Positions 12,101-23,036 of a DNA stretch of 64,000 nucleotides are shown here, piece after piece. Origin of the DNA: Rhabdophis nuchalis. Taxonomy: Eukaryota; Chordata; Lepidosauria; Squamata; Natricidae. The notes beneath the pieces were generated by a model that saw nothing but the letters and a program-made list of their open reading frames with translations, did no database searches and was not told where the DNA came from. How positions within the stretch are numbered: the stretch's first letter is position 1; the number at the start of each line of letters is the position of its first letter. Both the position numbers and the translations under genes were made by a program. The stretch lies in assembly GCA_039707465.1 (NCBI GenBank), contig CM077644.1:198497962-198561961 (forward strand), read 5' to 3'.

Positions 12101-13525
12101 GATTTCACCAGAATTTCTAAGCTTCAGGCTGTGAAACTAGTTCTTTATAAAATTTCCATTTCTATACTTTAATCTTAGAGTCTTTCCATTATTTTCTATT
12201 AAACAAGTATTCACCAGACTTTATTTTTATCACCATCACTACCATCAATCATCATCATCATTATTGTCATAATCCAAAAATGAATTATCACAAAATGAAA
12301 AACTGTTTTACTACTCAACAATTGTCAGCAGTTTGTTTACCAGAAAAGCATGCTATCCAATTAAATATCCAATCATTAATTCTCATATTTTATGATATCA
12401 AAGTTTCAATAAATCCCAAATCTAAATTCTAGTGCTCCAAATATTTCTGGGTAGCAGTTATAGGAAATTCAAATTTTATCAATATAGGGAGGTCAGTTTA
12501 AGCTCTGTATTTAGGCAAAACAAATATCGGTTCTCTTACTTTCTTCTGCATTATCTCCAATAGTTAGACACTATTTCATATATTCAGTTTCAGAGTGCTT
12601 ACATCTATTAGAGTATCAACCTCTTAGATCATGCCTTGAAAAAAGTTTGAAATGAGTTTTAAACCTTCAGCAATTGTGAAACTTGATCATGCCTATCCAC
12701 ATCTCCCCTTTTGCACTATTTGATGATGATATTTTCTCACTGAAATAGTGAATGAAAAGCTAGATTTATGAGTTCAGCTTTCCCATTTGTAGATCTTGTA
12801 CAAATTGCTACAAAAGGAAGCCATTAAACCAAAGGCCGTGAATGTATTTGGATCTTTTCCTACTTTAAATTGTGCCTGAGGCTAGATAACAGAATTGCCA
12901 ATTGATACTAGAAAGCTAGACAACAATAGAGCAATACAAATTGGATGCATAGATATTGACCTTTAAATAGCTTATTTGATTTAGTGGCGCTCATGCCAGC
13001 TTCAGCATTTTCCCCACACACAAACAAAAAGGTATTGAGCTTCAAAGTGAATTCCTAACAAAAGATACATAACTCTTCCTTCTGAATGTCAGAAAGAATG
13101 CCAATTCTACTATTGTTAATTACTCATTTTTATCTTAAATTTTTATTAGCTATTTTTTTAAATCTAAAAAAAGATGAGAGTACTAATAATAATGGCTAGC
13201 TTGACAACACCAAGGGGAATTGGTGATAATGCAGTCAACTTGCCAAGAATCCTGAATCAATGAAATCTATGAAACGTATGGTCTGCAGCCTTTTCTATTT
13301 TTCAGATTCCAAGATACCTCCAGGGAGTGAAACATTTCATCTCAGGAGCCTGCCTTGGGTTCAAACAAATTGCAATACTGAAATTGATGTGTATAATAGC
13401 CAAGATTTGGCTTCTTGAAAGAAACAAAAGTTTTCTTTTGGTATAAAGGGAAAGGGAGACTGACTCTTAGCAAAAGAGTAATCCTATATTTCCTACAATA
13501 TCTATATCTTCTGTGCAATTTAGAT
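9110..13525. other. No gene or recognised element
   Basis: Long AT-rich tract. Only short simple repeats are seen: CATACA-type steps near 10400-10430, a TCTCTC run at 11280-11298 and an ATCATC run at 12236-12265. The short open frames here show no recognisable motif. Confidence 0.5.
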
Positions 13526-13578
13526 AATCAGAACAACAGAATAACAGAATTCGAAGGGACCTTGTAGATCTTCTAGTC
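13526..13578 (-). repeat. CR1 LINE 3' tail, left part of a split copy
   Basis: AACAGAATAACAGAATTC, then GGGACCTTGTAGATCTTCTAGTC, is the reverse complement of the CR1 3' end seen at about 25720-25765. The rest of the same CR1 continues at 15290, after the hAT insertion. The last 8 bases (TTCTAGTC, 13571-13578) are the hAT target duplication. Confidence 0.75.
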
Positions 13579-13769
13579 CAGGGGTCTGCAACCTTAAAAA
13601 CTCAAAGAGCCATTTGGATCTGTTTCCCACAGGAAAAAAACACAGGGAGCCACAAAACCTAAGTGGGCACAGACAACTCGACATCACTCATTCCTACCCA
13701 GTCACATGACCCCATAGCCATGCCTACCTAGCTGATCATTAGCTCAGAGAATGAGGAACCACAAAAACC

Positions 13770-14370
13770 TTCTCTCTCTCTCTGTCTCATCCTCTCCCTA
13801 CATCTCTCTCAGTGTATCTCTTTATCCCCCCCTCCATCTTCTCTCTCCCCTCTCTCTGTATCTCTCTGTCTTTCTTTTCCCCTCTCCCTATCTTTCTCCT
13901 CTCTCTGTATTTGTGTCTCCCTTCCCCTCCCCCTCTCCCCCTCTCTGTATCTCTGTCTCTCTCTATTTCTACCTCTCTCTACCCTCTCTAACTGTATCTC
14001 TCTCTGTATCTCTCTCCCTCTCTCTCCACCTCTCTATGACTTTCTCCCTCCCCTTCTGTAACTCTCTGTGAATCTCTCTCCCTCTCCCTCTCTCTCCTCT
14101 CTCTGTAGCTCTCTCTGTCTTCCCTCTCCCCCTCTTTCCCCTTTCTGCATCTCTCTCTGTATATCTCTCTCTCCCTTTCCCTCTCTCACCCTCTCTGTAT
14201 CTCTCTCACACACATTCTATCTCTTCATCTATTTCCCTCTGACTCTGTATCTCTCTGTGTGTTTCTCTCTCTTGCTCTGTGTGTGTGTGTGTGTGTGTTG
14301 TATCTCTGTATCTCTCTCTCACTGTATCTGTGTCTGTGTCTCTCTTCTCACTCTCTCGGAAAGCCTAGCA
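13770..14370. repeat. CT-rich degenerate low-complexity array
   Basis: About 600 bases of pyrimidine-rich sequence built from CTCTCTGTATCTCTCTC-like units of irregular period, including a (GT)10 run at about 14279-14298. It lies wholly inside the hAT element. Frames through it give Leu/Ser/Pro-rich strings that are not proteins. Confidence 0.9.
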
Positions 14371-14810
14371 AGCTCTCCTTGGGGCTCTTCACTACTCCTT
14401 TTCTTTCTTCTTTTTGAAAATCTGAGCTGGCTGAGGAATGAACACAAAACTCAGTGGAGGCTTCCCTTTGGGTGACCCTCCTTCTTCTCCTCCTTTTGTG
14501 ACCCCCTGGGCAGTTATGGCAGGGCTGGAAGCATGTGCATGAGCAGGGAGACCCTCCTCAAATGAGCAGCAGCCCACCCCATGTGTGCCTTTGCTGCTTT
14601 GGCTGAGCCTACCTGCTCACTTGTGAAGGGTCTCCCTGATCGTGCGCACACTCCACAGCAGGTCAGGGGGTCATGAGAGAAGGAGTAATAGGGTCACCCA
14701 AAGGGAAGCTTCCACTGTGGTTTGCCCTCGTTCCTCAGCCAGCCCGGATTTCCAAAAAGAAGAAAGAAAAGGAGTAGTAAAGAGGCACAAAGAGAGCTTG
14801 CCAGCTTGGC
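14363..14810. repeat. Large imperfect inverted repeat (palindrome)
   Basis: The left arm (about 14363-14566) matches the reverse complement of the right arm (about 14613-14810). Shared blocks include CTACTCCTTTTCTTTCTTCT, GGCTGGCTGAGGAA, GCTTCCCTTTGGGTGACCCT and AGCAGGGAGACCCT/ATCAGGGAGACCCT. The loop is about 45 bases. A transcript across it could fold into a long hairpin. Confidence 0.85.
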
Positions 14811-15289
14811 CCATCCTCAGATTTCTTGACCCCCCCCTGGTGGGCATGTAAGGTTCGGTGGGGCAAACTCCCTTTTCCTGCTGCCCTGAGCTTCTTAAAG
14901 CCACAGCTTGGCACTACAGGCCTGTCCCCCTTTCTGCCATCTCCTCCTCCTGGATCCCATTCCCACCCCACCAGCCGTCGTGTTAGTGAGGCCAGCGTCA
15001 GTTATGACCAGTTCAGGCCAATGTCTCAGGGTGGAGTGCAGATTGCACATGTCCTCAAGCAACCAAGCCATGCCCAGCACCAACAAGGGCTGGAAAAAGT
15101 TCCAGCAAGAATGAGGTGCTGGAGAATCAGCCCAGGCCACTTCTCCATCCCCTGCTGTGACCCTTACCTTATCAGGCAAGATGAGAAATGACGGGGAGGG
15201 GAAGGGCCAGCCAGTGATGGGACAGAGAGCCACAGCAGAGAGCCCAAAGAGCTACAAGCAAATTCAGAGCCACGGATTGCTTACATCCA

Positions 15290-15600
15290 TTCTAGTCCAA
15301 CCTTCTGCTCAGGCAGGAAACCCTATACCATTTCAAACAAGTGGTTGTCCAATCTCTTCATAAAAAGTTTCTGTGTTGGAGCATTCACCACTTCTGGAGG
15401 CTGAAGTCATTTCACTGATTAATTGTTCTAACTGTCAGGAAATTTCTCCTCAGTTTTAGGTTGCTCCTCTCTGATTAGTTTCCATCCATTGCTTTTTGTC
15501 CTGCCTTCAGGTGCTTTGGAGAACAGCTTGATTCCCTCTTCTTTGTGGCAGCCTCTTAGATATTGGATCATTTCATCCCTAATCCTTTTTTTTCTTTAAA
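15290..15600 (-). repeat. CR1 LINE 3' end, right part of a split copy
   Basis: Reverse-complement CR1 sequence: TTCTAGTCCAACCTTCTGC, GGAAACCCTATACCATTTCA, GGAAATTTCTCCTCAG, CTTTGTGGCAGCCTCTTAGATATTGG. It corresponds to the C-terminal coding end and 3'UTR of the copy at 24496-25771, more diverged. It is the continuation of 13526-13578. Confidence 0.85.
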
Positions 15601-16384
15601 TTAGACATACCCAATTCTCAATCACTTCAGCATACTTTTATAACTGCCTACTTCAGGATAGTTTTACCGTACAACTTTTTCTATAGTGTTTTTAATGTTT
15701 GTTTAAGACACAGGAGCACAGTCATGCACACACATTTTTGAATGTGAGCTAAAAGTATTTGACCAGGATGTAAACCCATTTCCTAATCTTCTCAGTAAAA
15801 TTAAACCTTCTCAATTCAGATTTGTTAGCATGTATTAAATAACTTTGGTTTTTGAATATAGATGAAATATAAATTAAAGTTGGATCTACTTGCTACTTTA
15901 CTTTTTCACTATTCTATGAAATTTAATTTCTTTTCTTTCCCCATCCCAGCCAAATTTACATTACACTGTTCCTTATTCACCTGGCAAATAATTCCTGTAC
16001 ACTATAAATGACATTAGTTATTCCAATTGTCCAAATTTTAATGTAAGCACCAAGAATTTAATGCAATCACCAAAACCGGACTAAGACTCAATGTATTACT
16101 ATTGTGTTTTTATATCAGACTTCAATACAATGTTCTCATTTTGCTTGCTTTTCTTCACTTAGTCTATCTAATGACATATTTTAGAAACTCCTCATTCAGC
16201 TCTATTGCCTAAGTGGCTTCCTAAATTCATGAAAAATAATTTTAATTAAACGCATTATTAAAATACAGAACAATGTGAATCAACTTAAACAAAGAAATCT
16301 TCATTCAAGGTTTTTTATGCTTGGTTTTCCTTTATTCTTTTCATTCATTTGAATGTTCTGAGGGCACCACAAGAGACATAAATG
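15601..16384. other. No recognised feature
   Basis: AT-rich sequence between two CR1 relics; nothing assignable. Confidence 0.5.
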
Positions 16385-17212
16385 AGGCAAGAACTTATTG
16401 AGTTTGAGGAGTTTAGAAATATGTAGTTGAAAATGAAATTCAATGGTGAAAAAAGTAAGGTTCTACATTTAGGCAAGGAAAGCCAAATGCACAGATACAG
16501 TATAGGTGATACCTCATCAATAGTAATAACTATGAAAATGATCTTGAAGTTCTGGTGGACAAACATTTAAATATGAGCCAGTAGTGTGCTGCAGCTGCCA
16601 AAAAAGTCAACACAGTTCTAAGCTGCATAAACAGAGGGATAGAATCAAAATCACATGAAGTGTTAATACCACTTTATAATGCCTTGGTAAGGACACACTT
16701 GGAATACTGCATCCAGTTTTGGTTGCCACAATGTAAAAAAGATGTTGAGACTCTAGAAAAAGTACAAAGAAGAGCAACAAAGATGATTAGGGGACTGGAG
16801 GCTAAAACATATGAAGAACGGTTGCATGAACTGGGTATGTCTAGTTTAATGAAAAGAAGGAATAGAGGAGACATGATAGCAGTGCTCCAATATCTCAGGG
16901 GTTGCCACAAAAAAGAGCCTTCAAACTATTCTCCCAAGCATGTGAGGGCAGAACAAGAAGCAATGGTGGAAACTAATCAAGGAGAGAAGCAACTTAGAAC
17001 TGAGGAAAAATTTCCTGACAGTTAGAACAATTAATCAATGGAACGACGTTCCTCCCGAAGTTGTGAATGTTCCAACACTGGAAGTTTTTAAGAAGATGTT
17101 GGACATCCATTTGTCTGAAGTGGTATAGGGTTTCCTGCCTAAGTAGGGAGTTGGACTAGAAGACCTTCAAGAGTCCCTTCCAACTCTGTTATTCTACTCT
17201 ATTCTAAATAAT
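16385..17212 (+). pseudogene. CR1 LINE 3' fragment (RT tail and C-terminal region)
   Basis: Homologous to the 24496-25771 copy but more decayed. The 121-codon frame at 16660-17025 gives [59 protein letters not shown] and GDMIAVLQYLRGCHKKE. Outside it the match continues in other frames, back to about 16428 and on to the 3' end. The 3'UTR ends with CCCTTCCAACTCTGTTATTC and a short ATTCT-type tail at 17190-17212. Two or more frameshifts make it non-functional. Confidence 0.85.
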
Positions 17213-17326
17213 TCAGGCACAGCCTCCAGATTATTCTTTTAAATTATGTATTTAAAAATACGTGACATAATCCTTAAGTGAAATGCATTTACATTCACAA
17301 AGCAATATAAATAATTACATATTGGG

Positions 17327-17948
17327 GGCGTGGTTATGGCCGGATGAGGTGAGGACGTTTTCTCCACCTCGTAGGGCTTCTTTTTACCAACAAATGTGGA
17401 TTAAAGTGATTAAAACGCGCCGCTGAGAGCTGGAAATGTTTATAGATGTTTTGGAAGGTCGGTGTGACTTGTAAATTGCTTTTTCAAAGTGATCGGACAA
17501 CTCGAACTGCTTGAATTTCAAAGTTTTGTTTCTCCGTGGAGCAGAGAGTTGGCGAGCGGCCGAGGTAAGGGGGGTTACCCTTTGTCTCTGGCAAAGATCA
17601 TTTGCATGCCTTTTGTCTTGCTACAAGGCGGTAAATACAAGCTGAAGTTTAAGAAAGAAGGAAGTTGGTGATGGCATGTGGATTATAACTCCTTTGAACT
17701 TTCTAATTCTTTTAAAGTGGACTGTGTGAGCTGAATGTAGCGGACAAGCTTTTTCGATTACACTTAAAATGGAGGCTTAAAAGTTAAATAAACTGGGGAA
17801 GCTCCCCTAGGCTTTTTTTTTTTTTGGCTCTTTTGGTGCATTTTAAGCCGGCTTAGCCTTATCTGATTTGGAACACTGTTTGCCCTTATTCTTTATAAGA
17901 GACCCTCTTGGCAAAGAAGTATAAATATAAAGTCTGTTTTGAACTGAA
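17327..17948 (+). promoter_or_regulatory. L1 5'UTR / presumed internal promoter
   Basis: The ~620 bases between the left target duplication and the ORF1 start. It opens with a GC-richer block (GGGGGCGTGG, CCGGATGAGGTGAGGACG) and becomes T-rich with a poly-T run at 17812-17826. L1 5'UTRs carry an internal RNA polymerase II promoter; that role is inferred from the family. I see no TATA box that decides a start site. Confidence 0.6.
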
Positions 17949-18983
17949 ATGTCGACTCAACAGCCTTCAGAGCTGGAAAGGATCTTCGGAGCTTTGAATA
18001 CAATTGGCGAAAAGTTAACCGGATTAACGGATCATGTGGCTAATTTGACATTGGAAGTTCAAAAAGCTAAAGAACAGATAAGTGAATTGAATGTTAGTTT
18101 TGTAAAGCAAAACGCGGAGGTGAAATTTATTAAAGATGAAATTGAACAAATTCATGCACACGACGCACAAATTGATCGTAAGATGGAAGGAATTTTTTAT
18201 AAAAACCAGCAGCAAGATAAGAGAATTAGTCTTTTGGAGGAAGAAGCTAGAAAATTCAATATTGTTATACGTAATATTCCAGAAAATAGACCGGACGATT
18301 TGAAGCAGAGGGTGCTAAAATGGTTGAATGATTTTGGATTTGAATATACAGCAGCAAATTTAGTAAGTGTTTTTAGAATTGGTTATAAGAGGCAAGGTGG
18401 AGCGGTTAGAAATGTTTTAGTAAGATTTGCAAACCTTGGAGATAAACTAGAGGTTATGGCAAAAATAAGAGATCTGGAAGGTGTTCCTAAGTTTGAGGAG
18501 AAAGAGATTCAAGTTTTTCCGGATATTTCCAGGGAAGACAGAGCTTGGAGATATCATTTGAAACCAGTTACAAAGCTCTTGAGAGACAATGATATTAAGT
18601 ACAATTGGAGGCCACTACAGCAACTTAAGTTTTTTTATAAAGGAAGGATGCATACTATTACTTCAGAAACAGATGTATTAAGATTAATTCGGGGGCTTGG
18701 GCTGATTGAGAAAGAGGAAGATTTGGTAGAAATTAAAGATTATATGCTTAAGACGGGTGGAGTACAAGAGGAATCCCCAATTTTGGAAGAAAGAGGTGCA
18801 ACTGGCGGCCAGGATCCCAAGAGTTTAAAGAGAAAAGAAATTTCCCCGGCAGTCTCTGAGTATAAGAAAATTCGTGAAGATACTGAACGAACGCCAGACA
18901 AGATGGAGGATCTTAGTAAAAAGCAGGAAGCTGAGTCCGGGGTGAAGCCAGCCTTGTCTTCTTTTTTTGAAAGTGGAATTTAA
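17949..18983 (+). CDS. ORF1p: L1 ORF1 protein (RNA-binding chaperone)
   Basis: The 344-residue frame starts MSTQQPSELERIFG and has the three-part layout of L1 ORF1p. A heptad-rich coiled coil covers about residues 15-100 (LTGLTDHVANLTLEVQKAK...DKRISLLEEEARK). It is followed by an RRM-like domain from about residue 101 (FNIVIRNIPEN ... RIGYKRQG ... NVLVRFAN) and a C-terminal domain about 190-255 (SREDRAWRYHLKPVTKLL ... FYKGRMHTI). The tail is acidic and lysine-rich. In L1 this protein trimerises, coats the L1 RNA and assists target-primed reverse transcription in the ribonucleoprotein. Its length is close to known vertebrate ORF1p. ORF2 follows after 267 bases. No interruption is seen. The ATG at 17949 is the first in frame and precedes the coiled coil directly. 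Confidence 0.9.
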   Translation: MSTQQPSELERIFGALNTIGEKLTGLTDHVANLTLEVQKAKEQISELNVSFVKQNAEVKFIKDEIEQIHAHDAQIDRKMEGIFYKNQQQDKRISLLEEEARKFNIVIRNIPENRPDDLKQRVLKWLNDFGFEYTAANLVSVFRIGYKRQGGAVRNVLVRFANLGDKLEVMAKIRDLEGVPKFEEKEIQVFPDISREDRAWRYHLKPVTKLLRDNDIKYNWRPLQQLKFFYKGRMHTITSETDVLRLIRGLGLIEKEEDLVEIKDYMLKTGGVQEESPILEERGATGGQDPKSLKRKEISPAVSEYKKIREDTERTPDKMEDLSKKQEAESGVKPALSSFFESGI

Positions 18984-19250
18984 AGAACAGCCCGAAGAGG
19001 TGATCCGACCATCGGCACGTCCCACTCCCCCGCACTCTTTATATAGAGGCGATATCTGATTGAGGATGTGGGGGATGAAGATTGCTTGTTATTTGTTGTG
19101 GTTGTTGTGTTTGATATTTGAGTTTTTTGTTTATGTTGTTTGTTATATATTGTTTGTGGAGTTTTATGTTTTTGTATGTCTTTTTTGTTTGGTGTTTGGT
19201 GTGCACATAAAGGAAGAGGAGGGGTCAGGCTTAAAAAAGTTACCGCTTAA

Positions 19251-22200
19251 ATGCGGTTTATAAAAATAATGACATGGAACGTGAAAGGTACAGGCAATCA
19301 TATAAAAAGGAAAAGATTGGAACTTAAATTTAAAAGGGATTCTCCAGATATATTATTTTTGCAGGAAACTCATCAAAAATCTGAGGATTTTAATAGAATG
19401 AATATTAAAGGTATGCAAATTTATGAAAAATCTTTTGGGACTTCCAAAGCTAGAGGAGTTGCGATATTGATATCAAATAGGGTACACTTCGAGAAAAAAC
19501 AAGTAATTAGAGATGAGGAAGGCAGATATTTAATAATTACAGGGAATATTAACGAGCAAAAAGTGACATTGGTTAATTTATATTTACCGAATGAAAAACA
19601 AAAGGGTTTTTTGGATAAAATTACTAAGATTTTGGAAATAGAAAGTGAAGGGAAAGTAATTGTGGTGGGAGATTTCAACCTAATTAGGGATAAAATTGAT
19701 AGTAATAATCCTACCCGCTTTAGACAAACAAATAAAGGGGAAATTTTAAATAATTGGATGTTTCAAAACAGTGTGGCAGATGTTTGGAGAGAGTTGAAAG
19801 GCCCTGAAAGGGTGTATACATTTTGTTCTAAGGTACATAATACTTATTCAAGGATTGATTATATTTTTGTTTCTAAAGATTTGCTGAATAAAGTAGATAG
19901 AATAGATGTGGGAATTTTTAAGGATTCTGACCATGCAGAAGTCATGATGGAAATAGATTTTAATTTTGAGAAAAAGGAAAGAGGTTGGAGATATGATGAA
20001 AAATTGTATAAAAGGGAGGAGGATAAAATATGGATATTCAAAAAATGGAAGGAAAGTTGGGAATTGAATGATAATGAAGAGGTCAAATTTGAAATTGTTT
20101 GGGATACCATGAAAGCCATATTTAGAGGAGAAAGTATTAAATTGTCAAGCAGGAAATATAGAGAATACAAAGCAAAAATTGATCAGGATACAAGACAAAT
20201 TAAGATATTGGAGAACCAATTCTCACTTACGAAAGATAAAAAATGTTTGGAGGAATTGACCTTATTAAAAACTAAATTGATAGAAGAAGATATTGAATTG
20301 GTTAAAAAAAATTTAAGATATTTGAATAGGGATTTTTTTGAATTTAGTAATAAAAATTCTAGGTTATTGGCAAAGACGGCGAAAAATAAAACTCAAAAGA
20401 GAGAAATTGGTTCTCTGATAGATGATAAAGGTATAAGGTGTTATAAGAGATTGGAGAAATGTGAAGTAGCTAGGAATTTTTTTCAAAAATTATACTTAAA
20501 GAAATCAATTGATTTAGAAAAATTGAAGAATCATCTTGGAAAATATGGTATGAAGATAGATCAAACATACAAAGACTTGATGGAAAGAGATATTACACAG
20601 GAGGAAATTAATGAAATAATACAAGAGTTAAAATTAGGGAAGACCCCAGGAGAAGATGGATTACCTGCTGAATTTTATAAAGATTTCAAGGAACTAATAG
20701 TACCAAAACTACAAAAATTATTCAATGGAATTTTACATGGTGGAGAAGTCCCGATGTCATGGAATAAGACAGTAATATCTATAATTCCTAAACCGGATAA
20801 AGATCTTGAGAGGATCGAGTCCTATCGACCTATTTCTTTAATCAACCAAGATGCTAAAATATTTACAGCTATTATAAGTAATAGATTAAATAGTTTTATA
20901 GATAAATATATAAGTTATAACCAAGTAGGGTTTGTTAAAGGTAGATATATGAGTGATATAATTAGAAGAGTATTGAATATTATAGATGTAGCAGAGAATA
21001 ATGGAGATGAATTAGGTATAATATCGTTAGATATTTTTAAAGCTTTTGATTCTGTACAATGGGATACTATAAAAGTAATTATCGAGGCATTAGGCTTTGG
21101 TAATAAATTTATACATGTTATTTCAAAACTGTATCAAAAAAGCAGTGCAAAGGTAAAGGTGAATGGAATAATGACGGAAGAGATTAAATTGGAAGCAGGC
21201 ACGAGACAAGGATGTCCCTTGTCTCCAACATTATTTTTGTTAGTTATGGAAATTTTGATTAAATTGATAGAAGCAGATGAAGAGTTGGAAGGTTATAAGG
21301 GATATAAGATAAATTTGTATGCGGATGACACTTTGATTATTTTGAAAGATATAGAGAGAGATTTAAAGAGGATAAATAAACATTTGATAGAATTTGAAGA
21401 AATGACAGGTTTAAAGGTAAATTGGTCAAAATCTGAATTACTAATGAATAAAGATGGTAAGGAGTGGGAGAGTATGCAAGAACAATTTGGGATAAGAGCT
21501 AAGAATACATTGAAATACTTGGGGATAACACTTTCACTTAAAGTTAGAGATTTAAAAAAAATTAATTATGAGGTGATGCTGAAGGAAGTAGAAAAAAAGA
21601 TAGATAAATATAAAGAGATAAAGTTGTCTTGGTTTGGTAGAATTGCAATGTGTAAAATGATGTTATTACCAAAGTTTAACTTTTTATTTGAGATGCTACC
21701 ATTAAATTTGACAGAGAAAGATATAGAAGAATATCAGAAGAAATTAGATAAATTTTGTAATGGTGGGAAAAGACCAAGATTAATGAAGAAATTGTGGTAT
21801 CAAAATCAAAAAGAGGGTGGATTGGGAATTCCCAATCTACTTAATTATTATCGGGCATATAATATTAGAACTGTGATAAAAATACTTAAAGGTGGAGATG
21901 GTCATTGGGGAGATCTGGAGTTAAAAGATATTAAGAGATTTGGGTCTATATGGTTTTTAGATAGAGCAAAAACAAAAAAGACAATTAATAGTTATTGGTT
22001 AAAAGGGTTGAGTAAAACTTGGGATAAATTTGTTAAAAAATTGATTCCGGATATAACGTTTTTGGGAAAGACAACTGAAAGTTGGCCGATTAAAACCAAT
22101 ATAAGTCGGAACAAAGTAATTGAAGATGAAAATATAGGAAATATAGTAGATTGGTTAAGAGCCTTAGGAACTGAAAGTAGGAAGAAAAAAGTAATTCAAA

Positions 22201-23036
22201 AATTGGAGTTAAATTGGTTTGAAAAAATACAGGTAGAAAAATGGAATATGAAAGTAAGGGGAATATGTAACATAGATAGAAGTAAAACTAAGTTTGAAAG
22301 TTTAGTATCTCAAATTATTAAAGATGAAACCGGGTTAAAAGGACTCGTCAGTAAGATATACAGGATTATAAACTTTGATGGAAATCCACAAATGGTAATG
22401 AAAAAGAATTGGGAGGAAGATCTAAAGATTAAAATATTGGATTTGGATTGGAATGAGAATTGGAAGAGTCGGATTATGAGGACTTTATCTATAAGGATTA
22501 AAGAACATAATTTTAAGGTTGTTTGGAAATGGTACTGGACCCCACTAAGATTATCACTGATAGATAAAAAAATGAATGATAAATGTTGGAGATGTAATAC
22601 GGAATTGGGAACTTATGAGCATATGTGGTATAAATGTGTGAAAATTAAAAAGTTTTGGCAGCAATTAGAAGGAACAATGTGTGAAATGATGAAAAGAATA
22701 ATAATATTGAGACCAGAAACTATATTGTTATTGATAATTAATGAACCAGAGTTAACAAAACACGAGAAAGAACTGATTAGAATTATGATTATAATGGGTA
22801 GAATTGTAATAGCAAGATATTGGAAAATAGAGGTAAATATTAAAATAGAAGAATGGTATTGTGAAATGTGGAAATTAGCCTTAAATGATAAAATGACGTG
22901 TGATATTAAATTTAGAGAGGGGGTTTATAAAAATGATATCTTTTGGAAGACTTGGAAGCCATTTGTGGACTATGCACTTGGAACTTTGGACGTCTCGACG
23001 CCTGTACCGAGGGAACGTGGATTTTGGAGATCCTAA
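19251..23036 (+). CDS. ORF2p: L1 ORF2 protein (endonuclease and reverse transcriptase)
   Basis: The 1261-residue frame has all L1 ORF2p domains. The N-terminal APE-type endonuclease shows WNVKG (Asn10), LQETH (Glu about 39), VVGDFN (about 138-143), SRIDYIFVS and SDHAEV (about 226-231). The RT has LGKTPGEDGLPAEFY, SYRPISLIN, GFVKGRYMSD, SLDIFKAFD with Asp594, GTRQGCPLSP and YADD at 690-693. The C-terminal cysteine motif CWRCNTELGTYEHMWYKC begins at residue 1112 (C-x2-C-x8-H-x4-C). The enzyme nicks target DNA and copies the L1 RNA from the nick. Length matches vertebrate L1 ORF2p and the catalytic residues listed are present. A second in-frame ATG six codons later (19269) is an alternative start. 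Confidence 0.93.
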   Translation: MRFIKIMTWNVKGTGNHIKRKRLELKFKRDSPDILFLQETHQKSEDFNRMNIKGMQIYEKSFGTSKARGVAILISNRVHFEKKQVIRDEEGRYLIITGNINEQKVTLVNLYLPNEKQKGFLDKITKILEIESEGKVIVVGDFNLIRDKIDSNNPTRFRQTNKGEILNNWMFQNSVADVWRELKGPERVYTFCSKVHNTYSRIDYIFVSKDLLNKVDRIDVGIFKDSDHAEVMMEIDFNFEKKERGWRYDEKLYKREEDKIWIFKKWKESWELNDNEEVKFEIVWDTMKAIFRGESIKLSSRKYREYKAKIDQDTRQIKILENQFSLTKDKKCLEELTLLKTKLIEEDIELVKKNLRYLNRDFFEFSNKNSRLLAKTAKNKTQKREIGSLIDDKGIRCYKRLEKCEVARNFFQKLYLKKSIDLEKLKNHLGKYGMKIDQTYKDLMERDITQEEINEIIQELKLGKTPGEDGLPAEFYKDFKELIVPKLQKLFNGILHGGEVPMSWNKTVISIIPKPDKDLERIESYRPISLINQDAKIFTAIISNRLNSFIDKYISYNQVGFVKGRYMSDIIRRVLNIIDVAENNGDELGIISLDIFKAFDSVQWDTIKVIIEALGFGNKFIHVISKLYQKSSAKVKVNGIMTEEIKLEAGTRQGCPLSPTLFLLVMEILIKLIEADEELEGYKGYKINLYADDTLIILKDIERDLKRINKHLIEFEEMTGLKVNWSKSELLMNKDGKEWESMQEQFGIRAKNTLKYLGITLSLKVRDLKKINYEVMLKEVEKKIDKYKEIKLSWFGRIAMCKMMLLPKFNFLFEMLPLNLTEKDIEEYQKKLDKFCNGGKRPRLMKKLWYQNQKEGGLGIPNLLNYYRAYNIRTVIKILKGGDGHWGDLELKDIKRFGSIWFLDRAKTKKTINSYWLKGLSKTWDKFVKKLIPDITFLGKTTESWPIKTNISRNKVIEDENIGNIVDWLRALGTESRKKKVIQKLELNWFEKIQVEKWNMKVRGICNIDRSKTKFESLVSQIIKDETGLKGLVSKIYRIINFDGNPQMVMKKNWEEDLKIKILDLDWNENWKSRIMRTLSIRIKEHNFKVVWKWYWTPLRLSLIDKKMNDKCWRCNTELGTYEHMWYKCVKIKKFWQQLEGTMCEMMKRIIILRPETILLLIINEPELTKHEKELIRIMIIMGRIVIARYWKIEVNIKIEEWYCEMWKLALNDKMTCDIKFREGVYKNDIFWKTWKPFVDYALGTLDVSTPVPRERGFWRS

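Larger units (their letters stand above)
13579..15289. mobile_element. 1.7-kb hAT-type DNA transposon inserted in a CR1 LINE
   Basis: The left end begins CAGGGGTCTGCAACC, a classic hAT/Charlie-like terminus, followed by AAAGAGCC. The right end near 15250-15289 is the decayed inverted match (AGAGCCAC-GGATTGC). The 8-bp TTCTAGTC is present on both sides (13571-13578 and 15290-15297), and removing the element reconnects the CR1 sequence on its two sides. Inside are a ~600-bp CT-rich array, a ~450-bp imperfect palindrome and a GC-richer segment up to 15240. No transposase frame is recognisable, so it is non-autonomous or eroded. Confidence 0.75.

Noticed and set aside
13751..14475. Two long plus-strand frames rich in Leu, Ser and Pro
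   Set aside because: They are translations of the CT-rich low-complexity array inside a hAT element; no protein domain.
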